A DNA stretch of 64,000 nucleotides from Helicobacter pylori (GCF_016755635.1 NZ_CP051500.1:310001-374000), one strand, 5' to 3'; positions 39,398 through 49,854 are shown, counted from the stretch's first letter. The notes: generated by a model not told the origin, from the sequence alone. Made by a program: numbers and translations.

Positions 39398-40684
39398 TCA
39401 TTCCAAATAGGTTTTTTTAGGGAATATGATAACCATAACCATAAAGATAACAATACTCAACATGACATAGCCCACAAACCCCCATTCAAAACCATGTTGT
39501 TTGAACTCTAACGCTACATAGCTTGCGCTCCCTCCAAAAAGCGCATTAGCGATCGCATAGGCCAAACCCACGCCAAGCGCTCGCACATGTTCAGGGAATA
39601 ATTCCGCTTTAATGACCCCAGCAATGCAAGTGTAAAAACTCATGCTGCTTAATGCGAGTATTTCATAAAATAGGGCTTCATACACGCTAGTGGCATGCTT
39701 GATGCCATAAAAGACAATGGGCGTTACAATAAGCCCTGTGATCGCAAAAACCATCAGCATTTGGGTGCGTTTGATTTTATCTGCAAGCATCCCGCATAAG
39801 GGTTGAAAGAAGATGAAATAAGAGAGCGCTAAAAGCATGATGAAACTGCTTTCTTTAGGGCTGAATGATGAGCTGTTGGTTAAAAAGATTTTTAAATACA
39901 CCGTAAAAGTATAAAAACACAAACTCCCTCCCATAGTGAGTCCAAAAACTATCATTAAGGCTTTTTTATGGTGGAGCAATTCCTTCAAACTGCCTCTTTG
40001 GGTTTCTTCTTTAATAGTGGTTTTGGGAGTTGTTTTGCTATCCATGGTTTCTTCCATGATATTTCTTAAAAAGAGCGAGAGTAGGGCTAATATACCCCCT
40101 AAAGCGAATAAATAACGCCAAGCAAACGCGCTGATTTGCTCATGCGTGTAAATATTTTCAACGATAAAGAGTGAAAAAATAGCTAAGAGTTGCCCTCCAA
40201 CTAAAGTTACATATTGAAAAGAGCCATAAAAACCTTTTTTACCATTCTTGCCTAATTCAGAGAGATAAGTAGCGACCACGCCATATTCTCCTCCCACGCT
40301 AAAGCCCTGTAAAAGCCTGGCTAATAATAAAAACAAGAACGCCCATTCCCCTACGATTTCTTTAGTGGGGAGCAATGCGAGCAAAAAAGAGCCTAGCGCC
40401 ATAAGGATAATGGAATACACCATAGAAGTTTTACGCCCCTTTTTATCCCCCAATTTACCAAAAAACAAACTCCCCAAAGGGCGCATGAAAAACCCTAGCA
40501 TAAAAACCAAAAAAGCTGAGATGAGCGCTAAAGTGGGGTCATTGGTGTGGGTAAATTCCTTAGCGAAATAAGGCGCTAAGAACGCATAAGCGTAAAAGTC
40601 ATACCATTCCACTAAATTACCTGAACTAGCGGCTAAAAGGGATTTTAAGGGTTTTTTGGTGGCGGGTTGAATCTGGGGGTTCAT
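39398..40684 (-). CDS. kgtP: Alpha-ketoglutarate permease-like MFS transporter
   Basis: 428 aa with twelve membrane segments, metabolite:H+ symporter subfamily. Landmarks: GNLVEWYDFYAYAF in TM1, RPLGSLFFGKLGDKKGRK in the 2-3 loop, and RLLQGFSVGGEYGV in TM4. It probably takes up 2-oxoglutarate or a related dicarboxylate with protons (HP1091). Substrate inferred from the family. Confidence 0.88.
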   Translation of the reverse strand: MNPQIQPATKKPLKSLLAASSGNLVEWYDFYAYAFLAPYFAKEFTHTNDPTLALISAFLVFMLGFFMRPLGSLFFGKLGDKKGRKTSMVYSIILMALGSFLLALLPTKEIVGEWAFLFLLLARLLQGFSVGGEYGVVATYLSELGKNGKKGFYGSFQYVTLVGGQLLAIFSLFIVENIYTHEQISAFAWRYLFALGGILALLSLFLRNIMEETMDSKTTPKTTIKEETQRGSLKELLHHKKALMIVFGLTMGGSLCFYTFTVYLKIFLTNSSSFSPKESSFIMLLALSYFIFFQPLCGMLADKIKRTQMLMVFAITGLIVTPIVFYGIKHATSVYEALFYEILALSSMSFYTCIAGVIKAELFPEHVRALGVGLAYAIANALFGGSASYVALEFKQHGFEWGFVGYVMLSIVIFMVMVIIFPKKTYLE

Positions 40685-40948
40685 GGCTATCCTTGAACAT
40701 GAAATTTTTAGGTAATTTTACTAGGAGTTAGGGAAACCACAGATAATATTTGATTAATAGATGAAAGGTTGGTATCGTTTGTATCATTGAGAAAAGTTTT
40801 TGTTTTTAATGAAGGATTGGTGATAAAGTCTAAAAAATGTGCAAAGGCATTTTTAAAATCAATAATAAAGGGCTTGCAAAAAGCGGGCGGTAACTTTTTA
40901 AAAATTAAAAATAATGTTTCTATTGCCAATATCCAATGAAAACAAAGC
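40685..40948. other. Intergenic gap between kgtP and ftsK
   Basis: 264 bases. A 73-codon minus-strand frame from TTG 40929 has no ribosome site and no recognisable family, so I do not call it. No repeat, RNA or strong promoter seen. Confidence 0.4.
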
Positions 40949-43531
40949 CTAAAAGTTTTGCAAAATCTCTCTGTTGCCTTTGGCGTTTCTTGGGGATAAA
41001 AAGCCTTGAGCTTCTAATTCGTCAGTAATGGTGGCGGCTTGGTTGTAGCCGATTTTTAATTGGCGTTGTAAAAAACTCGTAGAAGTGATCTTTTTTTCTA
41101 AAATCACCGCTTTAGCCCTTTCTAAAATGTCATCGCCTTGATAGTTAGGGGTGTCTAAAGGCATGCGCGATTCTTCTAGCAAGAAATCTTTATCATATTC
41201 CACCTCTTTTTGGGCTTTAATAAAATCCACGATTTTTTTGATTTCATCTTCAGTAGCAAAGGGGGCATGCAAGCGCACTAACCCGTTTGTTCCTGGGGGG
41301 GTAAAGAGCATATCGCCCCTTCCTAGCAAGCTTTGCGCCCCATCGGTGTCTAAAATCACTTTAGAATCAATCTTAGTGCCTACCCTAAAACTCACCCTTG
41401 AAGGCAAATTGGTTTTAATCAAGCCGGTTACGACATCCACGCTTGGGCGTTGGGTCGCTACAATGAGGTGCAAACCGCTCGCGCGCCCCATTTGAGCGAT
41501 TCTAGCGATAGGAAACTCCGCTTCTTTGCCCCCTGTCATCATCAAATCCGCTAATTCATCAATCACCACAATCAAATAGGGGAACGCTTCAACGCCGTTA
41601 TTTGGGGCTTGCTCGTTATAAGAATCAATGGTTTTAACCTTGTATTCGCTCATTAAAGAATATCGGCGTTCCATTTCTTTAGCCACGCTTTGTAAAGCCC
41701 CAATAGCTTTTTTAGGGTCGGTGATAATGGGCGTGAGCAAATGAGGGATGTCCGCATAAATGCTAAATTCTACCATTTTGGGATCGATCATCACTAATTT
41801 GAGTTGATCGGGGGGGTTTTTATAAAGTAAGGATAAAATCATCGCATTCACGCCCACGCTCTTACCGCTTCCTGTTGTGCCGGCGATGAGCAAGTGAGGG
41901 AGCTTTTTTAAATCCGTGATGAAAGGGTTACCCACAATGTCTTTGCCTAAAGCTAGAGTTAGGGGCGAGCTGGATTTTTGAAACAATTCGCTCTCTAGAA
42001 TTTCTCTTAAATAAATGATCTGGCTTTGGCTGTTAGGGATTTCAATGCCAACGACATCTTTACCTTTAATGGGGGCTTGAATGCGGATGGATTCAGCGCA
42101 TAAAGTCATCGCTAAATCATCGCTCAAGCCTAAAATGCGGCTCACCTTAACGCTAGGGGCTGGGCGGAATTCAAAAGTGGTTACAATAGGGCCTGAATAA
42201 GTGCGGATAATATCGCCATCAATTTTAAAGGTGCGTAGCTTGCTCAATAAATCCTGGATTTTTTGATCAATCTCGTTTTCGTCTAAAGAAGTGTCTTTCA
42301 AACAAACCGCATTCAATAATTGCGTTGTGGGAAGCTCATAATCTTTGGGTTTTTGCACTTCGCCATAATCCAATCCGTCTAATATCTCTTTATTTTCGCT
42401 CAATTCTTTAACCATAACGGGTTTTTTAGCGCTGGTGGGGGTTAGTGGGCTAAAGTTTGGAGCGTTTTGTATTTCTTTTTCTTCTTTGAGATTTTCTTGT
42501 ATCGTTTCTTCTATCATTTCTTCTTGCGCGTTTTCTTGTGGGCTTTCTTCTTTTTTTGGGTGGTTTGGGGCTTTGTGGTTTTGTGTTTTGTTGTCATTTT
42601 CTGTGTTGGGTGCAGATGCGGGCATGACGGGTGCTGACATGATAGGTTTGAGTGTGGTGGGTTTGGGCGTGGTGGGCGTAAGAGTTTCTTTTGTAGGCGT
42701 GGGTTCTCTTTCTTTAGTTTCTTGTTGGGTTTTTTTTAAAGTGGGGTTAGACAAATCATCAAATCGGTTTCTTTTAGGGTAAATGGTGTAATGGGTAGGG
42801 GGGTGAGGGGAAATTTGGACTAAGCCTTCTTGCGGTTCTGAATCATTTAAAGTCGTGTTATAGGGGGTAGGGATCGCTAAAAACGATTCTTCGTTAGGGG
42901 TTTTGTGGTTTTCATCAATGGGGTTTTCTTTGAGATTTTCTTTTTCTTTGTCGTTGTTGGTTTCTTTTTTTTGAGAATCTGATGGGGTGTTTTCAAAACC
43001 CTCTTTTTTCAGGCTAAAATTAGGGCTAAAAGCCTGTAAGCATTGTTGATAAATCTCTTTTAAAAGGCTTTGTGTTTTGTTCATATAAGGATAAAAAACG
43101 CTTTTAGGGGGCAGTTTGAATAAAATCAAATAAGAAATAACTACCATAAGCATTATCAGCGCATAAAGCCCAAAGTCCCCTATAAAAGGGCGTAAAAACA
43201 AACGCGTGCTGTTGCCGATTTCCCCTTGATCCAACAGGCTAGATTGCAAAAAGAGCAAAGATAAAATGCCTAATAGATGCCCTAAAGTTTTTTCTAAAAC
43301 GATTTCTGTAAAAGGGTTTTTAGTCTTGTATAAAAGGAATAAAACCCACGCTAAATAGGGTAAATTAATGAATGAAAGATACCCAAAATATTTTTTATTG
43401 ATTGCGGCAAACCACACCCCAAAACGCCCCACTAAACCGCTATTACCTAGCCATGAAGATAGGGTTAAAAACGCTAATAAAACCCCTATGATTAAAGCTA
43501 AATAAAGTTTTTTAGATTTCATCGGTTGCAC
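40949..43531 (-). CDS. ftsK: DNA translocase FtsK
   Basis: 860 aa from a GTG start. Four N-terminal membrane helices (to about residue 150), a long Glu/Lys/Pro/Thr-rich linker (about 175-400), the motor domain with AGTTGSGKSVGVN near residue 553 and the following Walker B, and a C-terminal winged-helix gamma domain (RQLKIGYNQAATITDELEAQG). It segregates chromosome ends at the septum. H. pylori uses an XerH/difH system rather than XerCD, but that is not in the window. Overlaps addB by 13 bases. Confidence 0.95.
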   Translation of the reverse strand: MQPMKSKKLYLALIIGVLLAFLTLSSWLGNSGLVGRFGVWFAAINKKYFGYLSFINLPYLAWVLFLLYKTKNPFTEIVLEKTLGHLLGILSLLFLQSSLLDQGEIGNSTRLFLRPFIGDFGLYALIMLMVVISYLILFKLPPKSVFYPYMNKTQSLLKEIYQQCLQAFSPNFSLKKEGFENTPSDSQKKETNNDKEKENLKENPIDENHKTPNEESFLAIPTPYNTTLNDSEPQEGLVQISPHPPTHYTIYPKRNRFDDLSNPTLKKTQQETKEREPTPTKETLTPTTPKPTTLKPIMSAPVMPASAPNTENDNKTQNHKAPNHPKKEESPQENAQEEMIEETIQENLKEEKEIQNAPNFSPLTPTSAKKPVMVKELSENKEILDGLDYGEVQKPKDYELPTTQLLNAVCLKDTSLDENEIDQKIQDLLSKLRTFKIDGDIIRTYSGPIVTTFEFRPAPSVKVSRILGLSDDLAMTLCAESIRIQAPIKGKDVVGIEIPNSQSQIIYLREILESELFQKSSSPLTLALGKDIVGNPFITDLKKLPHLLIAGTTGSGKSVGVNAMILSLLYKNPPDQLKLVMIDPKMVEFSIYADIPHLLTPIITDPKKAIGALQSVAKEMERRYSLMSEYKVKTIDSYNEQAPNNGVEAFPYLIVVIDELADLMMTGGKEAEFPIARIAQMGRASGLHLIVATQRPSVDVVTGLIKTNLPSRVSFRVGTKIDSKVILDTDGAQSLLGRGDMLFTPPGTNGLVRLHAPFATEDEIKKIVDFIKAQKEVEYDKDFLLEESRMPLDTPNYQGDDILERAKAVILEKKITSTSFLQRQLKIGYNQAATITDELEAQGFLSPRNAKGNREILQNF

Positions 43532-45855
43532 ATGTCTTTAAAAGAGCAATACTCACAATCTTTAACCTCTAAAGTTTTTTCAAAATCAATTTCTTGCTTG
43601 AGTTTGGGGATAAGAGAAAATTCCAAATGATCCATTTTAGCCTGTAAAACAAGCTCGTCTTCTTCTACTAGTTCGCCCTTTCTCAAATCATAAAAAAAGG
43701 CTTTTATAGGATCTTTGTAGCCCAGATTTTTAAGGGCAAACGCATAGATGGCCATTTGATAATCGGTGCTGATTTGAGCGATTTCTATGGGACTTAAGCC
43801 TCCTCTTTGTGTTTTACTCATGTTGTCTAATTTCAAATCGTTTTTGAATTTGTAATCCAATAAAATAATCTCATTGTCAGCGGTTTTGTCAATCCTGTCT
43901 ATACGCCCCTTAAAAACAACGCCTTGAATAATCGTTTCAAAGCTTTTTTCAAGATCAAGGATTTTGATTTTTGTATTAAAGCGTTCTTTTTCTTTAAGAT
44001 AAAAAGCCTGGATTTTTTTGAGCGCTACAAGAGTGTCTAAACGCTCTTTAGGGGTAATGTTTTCTCTTGTTTCTAAGAGCCAAATGAGCCTCTCTTCTAA
44101 TACATAAGGGTTTTTGTCTTTTTCATAAGCTTCTTTTAAAAGTTCATGGAGCAAACTGCCCACAGCACTATTATTTTCGTCTTTAGGGCTTTCTTTGAAT
44201 CGCTTAATGTAATGGTAGTAAAAACGGCGCTTGCAAGTTAAAAAAGCGTTCAATGAGCTAGCGCTAAAGCTAAAATCTTTAGGGATAGTGGCTTTGATTT
44301 CTTCTTCTTGGTAGTCTTTTAAGGGGCTTGTTTCAAAAAGCGTGTAAGCGTCTTTGATAGGCTCTATATGCAAATTTAATTCTAAAAGCATGTTAGAGAC
44401 TTTTGAAGTTTCGCTCTCTACATAAGAAAGTGTTATTTCTTTAGAGTTTTTAAAGAGTTGGTAGTAATAGTGTTTTTGCAAATTTTTCTTATCTAATAAA
44501 GTGGGGAGGTTGAGCGATTTTCTTAAAGCAGAATTTAAAAACAAATCGCAATCTTTAAGGCTTGGCACACAAGTTTCATTGAAATCTACAATAACGATTT
44601 TATCAAATTGCATGCCCCTTGTCTCTAAAGTGTCCATGACTCGTATTTTGCCCCCACTAGAATCGTCTAAGCGGAAGTTGGCTTCAAATTCTTGCAAATA
44701 CAAATGCAATAAATCTTTAAGGCTGTAGTTTTTAAGCATGTCTTTTAGAAGATGATACTGGTGCATGATTTGAGAATGCGCTTCTTTTAAGGGCACTTTT
44801 TCTTTAGAGCTTTGTTGTTCTAAAAGCGGGAGCGTAATATTTTCTAAATCCAATAACGCAGATCCGCTTAAATTAAGATCGCTTGTTTGTAAATCTTCTA
44901 AGATTTTGACAAGCTCTGTATAATAAGGGCTGTTTTTAGTCCCTAAACCCATCGCAAAATTCAAATTGTTGTTTCTGTCTAAGAGTTTTAAAAAAGGCAA
45001 AAAATCCGCATTAGGCGTGATGATCGCCATTTTATTAGGGTCGTTATTTTCTTGCAAATATTCTTCTGTGGTTTGTAAAACTAAAGCGCCTTGTTTTAAA
45101 TAACTAGAGTTGGCATAGAGCTTTGGCTCTATTTTTTGATCATTAAAAGTTTGAGAAAGGATCTTTTGGGTTTTAAAATCAATGGAATAATCGCAATCCG
45201 TCTCCAACTTGAGATTTAAAAATTCCAAGAATTTTTGGTTGTATTTATCGCAAGATAAGTGTAAAGTGATAGGCACTAACTCAGCCACTTCTAATAAGCA
45301 TTGCCTTTCAAAAACGCTCATAAAGCCGTCTAAATGCCATTCAATGGAGGAAAAATGCTCAAAAAATTCTTTTAAAATGGTGGGCTTTTTTTGCATGATT
45401 TTGTCGTAAAAGCCTAATTCTTCTAGCTTTTTAACATAGCGATCATAAATCATTTCTAAGACTTCTAAATGCTTTTCATAATCCAAGTAAATGTCTTTAA
45501 AAGAAAGTTCATTGAGTTTGATGCAAGCAGAACTTAACTCATCAAACAAATCAAACAAAAAAGAAGTGCTTTCCAAATACCCTAAAAAGCTGTTTTCAAA
45601 AAGCAAAAGCCCTTCAAGCACGGATTTTTTTTCTTTAGCGATAGCCTTAATGGTGTCTATCATTAAAATTTGGCGCGCGCTTTTAGGGATTTTCTTTTGA
45701 TTAGGGATGTAAAAAGCCTGTTCAAAAAAATTCCCCATGCTCATTGCGCTAGGCAAAAACCCTTCGCCTTGCTCTAAATAGAAATGCTTTAAACGCCTGG
45801 TAGAGCTAAAAACAAATAGGGGGGTTTTTTCTAAAAAAAGTTTTTCTAAGTTCAT
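43519..45855 (-). CDS. addB: AddB-like helicase-nuclease subunit
   Basis: 778 aa. The C-terminal RecB-type nuclease domain is clear: SLNAFLTCKRRFYYHY near residue 535, FKGRIDRIDK and LLDYKFKND near 640-665, and the terminal CEYCSFKDMC, which with the upstream Cys forms a 4Fe-4S site. It partners AddA (encoded elsewhere) in double-strand-break repair; matches HP1089. The N-terminus shows no Walker A motif and the protein is shorter than the Bacillus AddB of about 1160 aa. Overlaps tkt by 4 bases. Confidence 0.9.
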   Translation of the reverse strand: MNLEKLFLEKTPLFVFSSTRRLKHFYLEQGEGFLPSAMSMGNFFEQAFYIPNQKKIPKSARQILMIDTIKAIAKEKKSVLEGLLLFENSFLGYLESTSFLFDLFDELSSACIKLNELSFKDIYLDYEKHLEVLEMIYDRYVKKLEELGFYDKIMQKKPTILKEFFEHFSSIEWHLDGFMSVFERQCLLEVAELVPITLHLSCDKYNQKFLEFLNLKLETDCDYSIDFKTQKILSQTFNDQKIEPKLYANSSYLKQGALVLQTTEEYLQENNDPNKMAIITPNADFLPFLKLLDRNNNLNFAMGLGTKNSPYYTELVKILEDLQTSDLNLSGSALLDLENITLPLLEQQSSKEKVPLKEAHSQIMHQYHLLKDMLKNYSLKDLLHLYLQEFEANFRLDDSSGGKIRVMDTLETRGMQFDKIVIVDFNETCVPSLKDCDLFLNSALRKSLNLPTLLDKKNLQKHYYYQLFKNSKEITLSYVESETSKVSNMLLELNLHIEPIKDAYTLFETSPLKDYQEEEIKATIPKDFSFSASSLNAFLTCKRRFYYHYIKRFKESPKDENNSAVGSLLHELLKEAYEKDKNPYVLEERLIWLLETRENITPKERLDTLVALKKIQAFYLKEKERFNTKIKILDLEKSFETIIQGVVFKGRIDRIDKTADNEIILLDYKFKNDLKLDNMSKTQRGGLSPIEIAQISTDYQMAIYAFALKNLGYKDPIKAFFYDLRKGELVEEDELVLQAKMDHLEFSLIPKLKQEIDFEKTLEVKDCEYCSFKDMCNR

Positions 45856-47777
45856 GCGTTGAGTAACCTTTTGGCTTGAATGGTGATGTTTTCAACGCTG
45901 AAGCCGAATTTTTCAAAGAGTTTATCGCCCTTTGCTGAACTCCCAAAAGAATCCATGCCAATGATTTTATCCGCAAAACGATACCACTCTATCGCACGGC
46001 TCGCTTCAATCGCTAAAACTTTACCTTTAAAAAGTTCTTTAAGATAGCTTTCATCTTGCTCTATCAACAAATCAAAGCAAGGCACGCTCACCACTTGAGT
46101 GGGGATATTTTCTCGCTCTAAAATTTGAGCGCTCTCTAAAGCTAAAGAAGCTTCGCTCCCGCTCGCAACGAGCGTGATAATGGGATCTTTAGAGTGGTGT
46201 TTAATGTACGCCCCTTTTAAAACCTGCTCTTTAGAAACCTCATCAAGCACGGGCAAATTCTGGCGCGATAAAATAAGAGCGCTAGGAGCGTTCAAACTTA
46301 ACGCTACTTGCATGCAAGCCGTATTTTCAAAAGCATCGCTGGGTCTGAAAGCATAGAAATTGGGCAAAGCGCGTAAATGGCTCAATTGCTCTATGGGCTG
46401 GTGCGTCGCCCCGTCTTCGCCCACGCCAATGCTGTCATGCGTGAAGATAAAAAGGGCTTTTAGTTTCATTAAAGCGCTCAAACGCATGCTGGGCATTAAA
46501 TAATCGCTAAACACAAAAAAGGTCGCACAAAAAGGCACAAACAAGCCATACGCCGCTAAAGCGTTAGTGATAGCCCCCATGGCATGCTCTCTGATCCCAA
46601 AATGCAAGTTTTGCCCTAAAGGGAAATCGCCAGAGTGTTTTAAATGCGTGTTATTGGATGGGGCTAAATCCGCGCTCCCCCCTAAAAATCCCTCGCATTC
46701 TTTAGCGATAGCGTTTAAAATCATGCCGTTACTCACTCTCGTGGCTAGAGATTCGCCTTTTTTAAAGGTGGGGTAATGGATGGCGCTAAAATCAAAATCC
46801 TTTAACGCATGGATCTTTTCTTTTGTTTTAGGGCTTAAGGATTTTTCCCATAAGGCTTCTAAGCTAACGCCCCTAACTTTCACTTCTTCAAAATGCATTT
46901 TGTTTTTTGGGCTAATGATAAAGCTTTCATCAGGGTTGATTTGAGCGTTTTCTTTGGATTGTTTTAACACTTCTTTATTTAAAGGCGAGCCATGCGTTTT
47001 TTCGCTTCCCTCTAAGCCAATAGCCCCCTTACCAATGATCGTATGAGCGATTAAAAGCGTGGGTTTATGGGATTTTTTGGCCTCTTCTAAAGCATCATTA
47101 ATCGCTTGATAGTCATGCCCATCGCATTCTAGCACTTCCCAATTTTGTGCTAAAAAACGCGTTTTAACCTGTTCGCTAAAACTAATATTAATAGCGCCTT
47201 CAATGCTTATCTGATTGCTGTCATAAATCACAATGAGATTATCAAGGCGAAGGTGTCCGGCTAAAGAAGCGCTCTCATAGCTAATGCCTTCTTGCAAATC
47301 CCCATCCCCACACAAGCAATAGACTTTATGAGAAATGGCTTCTTTATCCAAAAGGTTTTGAGCGTATTGGCTCGCCATGCTAAAGCCCACAGCGTTAGCA
47401 AAACCTTGCCCCAAAGGGCCTGTGGTGATTTCAATGCCTTCAGTGTGGTGCAATTCAGGGTGTCCTGGGGTTTTAGAGTGTAATTGCCTGAAACGCTTTA
47501 AATCGTCTAAACTCAAATCAAAGCCCCACAAATGCAACAAACTATACGCTAACGCACTCGCATGCCCTCCGCTAAAAACCAATCTGTCCCTATTGAGCCA
47601 TTTAGGGTTAGTGGGGTTTAGGTTTAGGTGCAAGCTTAAAACCACCATCACATCAGCTAACCCCAAGCACACGCCCGGATGCCCACTATTAGCCTTATCT
47701 ATCATGTCCGCGCACAAAAAGCGAAGCGTGCTCGCCATGCTTTTTAATCGTTCTAAGTCAGCGTTACTCAATCGCAT
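45852..47777 (-). CDS. tkt: Transketolase
   Basis: 641 aa. ThDP motif GDGDLQEGISYESASLAG near residue 150, the HxxPxG-type N-terminal part (ANSGHPGVCLGLAD), the pyrimidine domain HDSIGVGEDGATHQP, and a C-terminal domain. It moves two-carbon units in the pentose phosphate path. I use ATG 47777; the TTG one codon upstream is in frame but less likely. HP1088 in 26695. Confidence 0.95.
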   Translation of the reverse strand: MRLSNADLERLKSMASTLRFLCADMIDKANSGHPGVCLGLADVMVVLSLHLNLNPTNPKWLNRDRLVFSGGHASALAYSLLHLWGFDLSLDDLKRFRQLHSKTPGHPELHHTEGIEITTGPLGQGFANAVGFSMASQYAQNLLDKEAISHKVYCLCGDGDLQEGISYESASLAGHLRLDNLIVIYDSNQISIEGAINISFSEQVKTRFLAQNWEVLECDGHDYQAINDALEEAKKSHKPTLLIAHTIIGKGAIGLEGSEKTHGSPLNKEVLKQSKENAQINPDESFIISPKNKMHFEEVKVRGVSLEALWEKSLSPKTKEKIHALKDFDFSAIHYPTFKKGESLATRVSNGMILNAIAKECEGFLGGSADLAPSNNTHLKHSGDFPLGQNLHFGIREHAMGAITNALAAYGLFVPFCATFFVFSDYLMPSMRLSALMKLKALFIFTHDSIGVGEDGATHQPIEQLSHLRALPNFYAFRPSDAFENTACMQVALSLNAPSALILSRQNLPVLDEVSKEQVLKGAYIKHHSKDPIITLVASGSEASLALESAQILERENIPTQVVSVPCFDLLIEQDESYLKELFKGKVLAIEASRAIEWYRFADKIIGMDSFGSSAKGDKLFEKFGFSVENITIQAKRLLNA

Positions 47778-47823
47778 CAAATTTTTCCATTTTTAAGGTT
47801 TTTGAGAGTCATTTTAACACAAA

Positions 47824-48666
47824 TTATCTCAAAATCTCTTTGGCCATTAAGATGTCTTGTTGGATCTGATTTTTAAGCTCTTTTAACGAAGAAAAACGCA
47901 TGTTGTCTCGTATTTTTTGAACCCAACGCAAAGCGATTTCTTGGGGCGGGTTTTCTATAATAGTATCAAGGACATGGCATTCTATGGCGAAATGTTGATC
48001 GGTGCTTAAGCGATTGCCTATAAAACTCACGCTTTTTTGATAAATTGGATCTTTTATTCTCACTAAACTCGCATACACCCCAAAACTAGGGAGGATAAAA
48101 TCTTTAGTTTTAATATTTAAAGTAGGCGCTAATTCTTTATGCCCTAAGCCTTGATCGCTAATGACTTCCCCGCACACTTCATAAGGCCTGCCTAAGAGTT
48201 TGTTAGCCAAAGATAAGTCGCCATGACTCAGGGCTAGTTTGATCATCTTAGAATGCACGCTAATGTTTTGGACTTTCACTTCAGGCACAATAATGGTTTT
48301 TTCAAAACGCTCTTTTAAAAACAAAGCGTCATTTTGCCTCCCATGCCCAAACCTGAAATCATAGCCCACCACTAGGTGTTCTAAATTGGGGAATTTCTTT
48401 TTTAAAAGCTCTAAAAATTCTAGGGCGTTTAATTGCGAAATCTCTTCTAAATACACAAAAAATAAAGGCATGCCCACGAGTTTGGCGCGGTATTTTAGGG
48501 GGGTTAAATAGCCTTTAGTGTAATGTTTTTTTTCTATGATTAAAAGGGCTTTGGGATCTTTTAATTCTTTAAAAAGGGCTTGATGCCCTAGATGCAAGCC
48601 ATCAAATTTACCGATAGCTAAGCTTTTAACCTCAGGCTCGCTTGAAATGGATAAAAAATTCAACAT
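47824..48666 (-). CDS. ribF: Bifunctional riboflavin kinase/FAD synthetase
   Basis: 280 aa. N-terminal nucleotidyltransferase with GKFDGLHLGHQALF (HxGH type) near residues 23-36, and a C-terminal flavokinase barrel (GRPYEVCGEVISDQGLGHK, NIKTKDFILPSFGVYA). It makes FMN and FAD. Its start overlaps the 3' end of tlyA by 35 bases. Confidence 0.93.
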   Translation of the reverse strand: MLNFLSISSEPEVKSLAIGKFDGLHLGHQALFKELKDPKALLIIEKKHYTKGYLTPLKYRAKLVGMPLFFVYLEEISQLNALEFLELLKKKFPNLEHLVVGYDFRFGHGRQNDALFLKERFEKTIIVPEVKVQNISVHSKMIKLALSHGDLSLANKLLGRPYEVCGEVISDQGLGHKELAPTLNIKTKDFILPSFGVYASLVRIKDPIYQKSVSFIGNRLSTDQHFAIECHVLDTIIENPPQEIALRWVQKIRDNMRFSSLKELKNQIQQDILMAKEILR

Positions 48667-49339
48667 TCCCGTTTTTCCCTTTCACTAAGCTTTCTTGGAT
48701 CTTTAAGATTTGAAAATTCTTTGTTTTTAAATGGTTTTTAAAGTTTTCTAAAGCGTTTAAAATGGCTTCTTTATCCATTACCACCCCCTTTTTATTACGT
48801 TTTATTTTTCTGCCCACTTCAAATTGCGGTTTGAAAAGCACCAAAAATTCACCGCTTAAAGGCACAATCGCTTCTAAAATACAATATAAAGAAATAAAAC
48901 TCACATCACAAAGCACTAAATCAATTGTTTCTGGCGTTTTAAACCCTCTAATATCGCATTCTTCATAACATTCTATGCGCTTGTCTTGTTTCAAACTTTC
49001 ATCTAATTGCATTTTCCCCACATCCACGCAAAACACCTTTTTAGCCCCTTTTAAAAGAGCCACTTGACTAAAGCCCCCCTTGCTCGCTCCCACATCTAAA
49101 ACCACCTTTTCTTTAAAATCTATAAAGTGATTTTCTAAAAAAGCCCCTAATTTTTCCCCAGCCCTACTAACGAAAAGTTTTTCAGCGATGAGTTCAATCT
49201 TATCACCCTCTTTAACGATAAAAGAGGGTTTAGAAACCACTATTTTATTGACTAAAACCTGTTTTTTTAAAACCAACGCCTTAGCTTTTTCTCTGCTACC
49301 CACTAAATGCTGACTGAATAAAGCGTAATCTAAGCGCAT
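48632..49339 (-). CDS. tlyA: TlyA-type rRNA methyltransferase/hemolysin
   Basis: 235 aa. N-terminal S4 RNA-binding domain (MRLDYALFSQHLVGSREKAK) and an FtsJ-like SAM domain with LDVGASKGGFSQVALLKGA near residue 80. Homologues 2'-O-methylate 16S/23S rRNA; in H. pylori the gene (HP1086) is also reported to affect hemolysis and colonisation. Shares a base with the upstream lipoprotein gene. Confidence 0.92.
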   Translation of the reverse strand: MRLDYALFSQHLVGSREKAKALVLKKQVLVNKIVVSKPSFIVKEGDKIELIAEKLFVSRAGEKLGAFLENHFIDFKEKVVLDVGASKGGFSQVALLKGAKKVFCVDVGKMQLDESLKQDKRIECYEECDIRGFKTPETIDLVLCDVSFISLYCILEAIVPLSGEFLVLFKPQFEVGRKIKRNKKGVVMDKEAILNALENFKNHLKTKNFQILKIQESLVKGKNGNVEFFIHFKRA

Positions 49340-49854
49340 TAAAATTGAGGTAAGGGGACTTGATAAGCGAAATTAAAAACAATTTTGCCTAAATTATAGG
49401 CATCAAGCTCTAGTTTGGCTTCTTGCACCGCTAAATAATCCAATTTATTAAAAGCGAGTAAAAAAGCTCTGCTCCACCGGTTCGTGGTTTCTAAAATGCC
49501 ATCAAATTCATCTTTTGTGATTTCTCGCACCCATAAAGGCTCTGAGCCTGTAGGTTTTGTGCCAAAAAGTTCATAAGAAATATAGCCATCATCTATCCAA
49601 TCGTTATTTTGCGTGAAAATCTCCACTAAAAAATACTCATGATCATAGTAAGTGCCGCTATCCACATCGTTTAAATGCGTAGCGATAGCCGTGATGATAG
49701 GCACATTATCTTGGGTGATTTCGCCTTTCCTGCTGGCTTGGATCTTTTTTTCTAAAACTAAGTCTAGCGTGTAAGTGTCTTCATTGAAATTGCTCACACA
49801 CCCCAAACAAAAGAATAAAAACACCAGAAGTGTTGAGAGATTTTTCAAGCCCAT
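49339..49854 (-). CDS. Hypothetical lipoprotein
   Basis: 171 aa. Signal peptide ending in a lipobox (CLGC at residue 18), then a polar alpha/beta domain rich in Asp, Tyr and Thr. No recognised family. It shares one base with tlyA and probably leads the lipoprotein-tlyA-ribF run. HP1085 by position. Confidence 0.7.
   Translation of the reverse strand: MGLKNLSTLLVFLFFCLGCVSNFNEDTYTLDLVLEKKIQASRKGEITQDNVPIITAIATHLNDVDSGTYYDHEYFLVEIFTQNNDWIDDGYISYELFGTKPTGSEPLWVREITKDEFDGILETTNRWSRAFLLAFNKLDYLAVQEAKLELDAYNLGKIVFNFAYQVPLPQF

Noticed and set aside
40708-40929. 73-codon frame between ftsK and kgtP on the minus strand
   Set aside because: TTG start without a ribosome site, and no family features.
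41803-41816. G7 run in ftsK
   Set aside because: Frame is intact on both sides and the region is the conserved motor domain.
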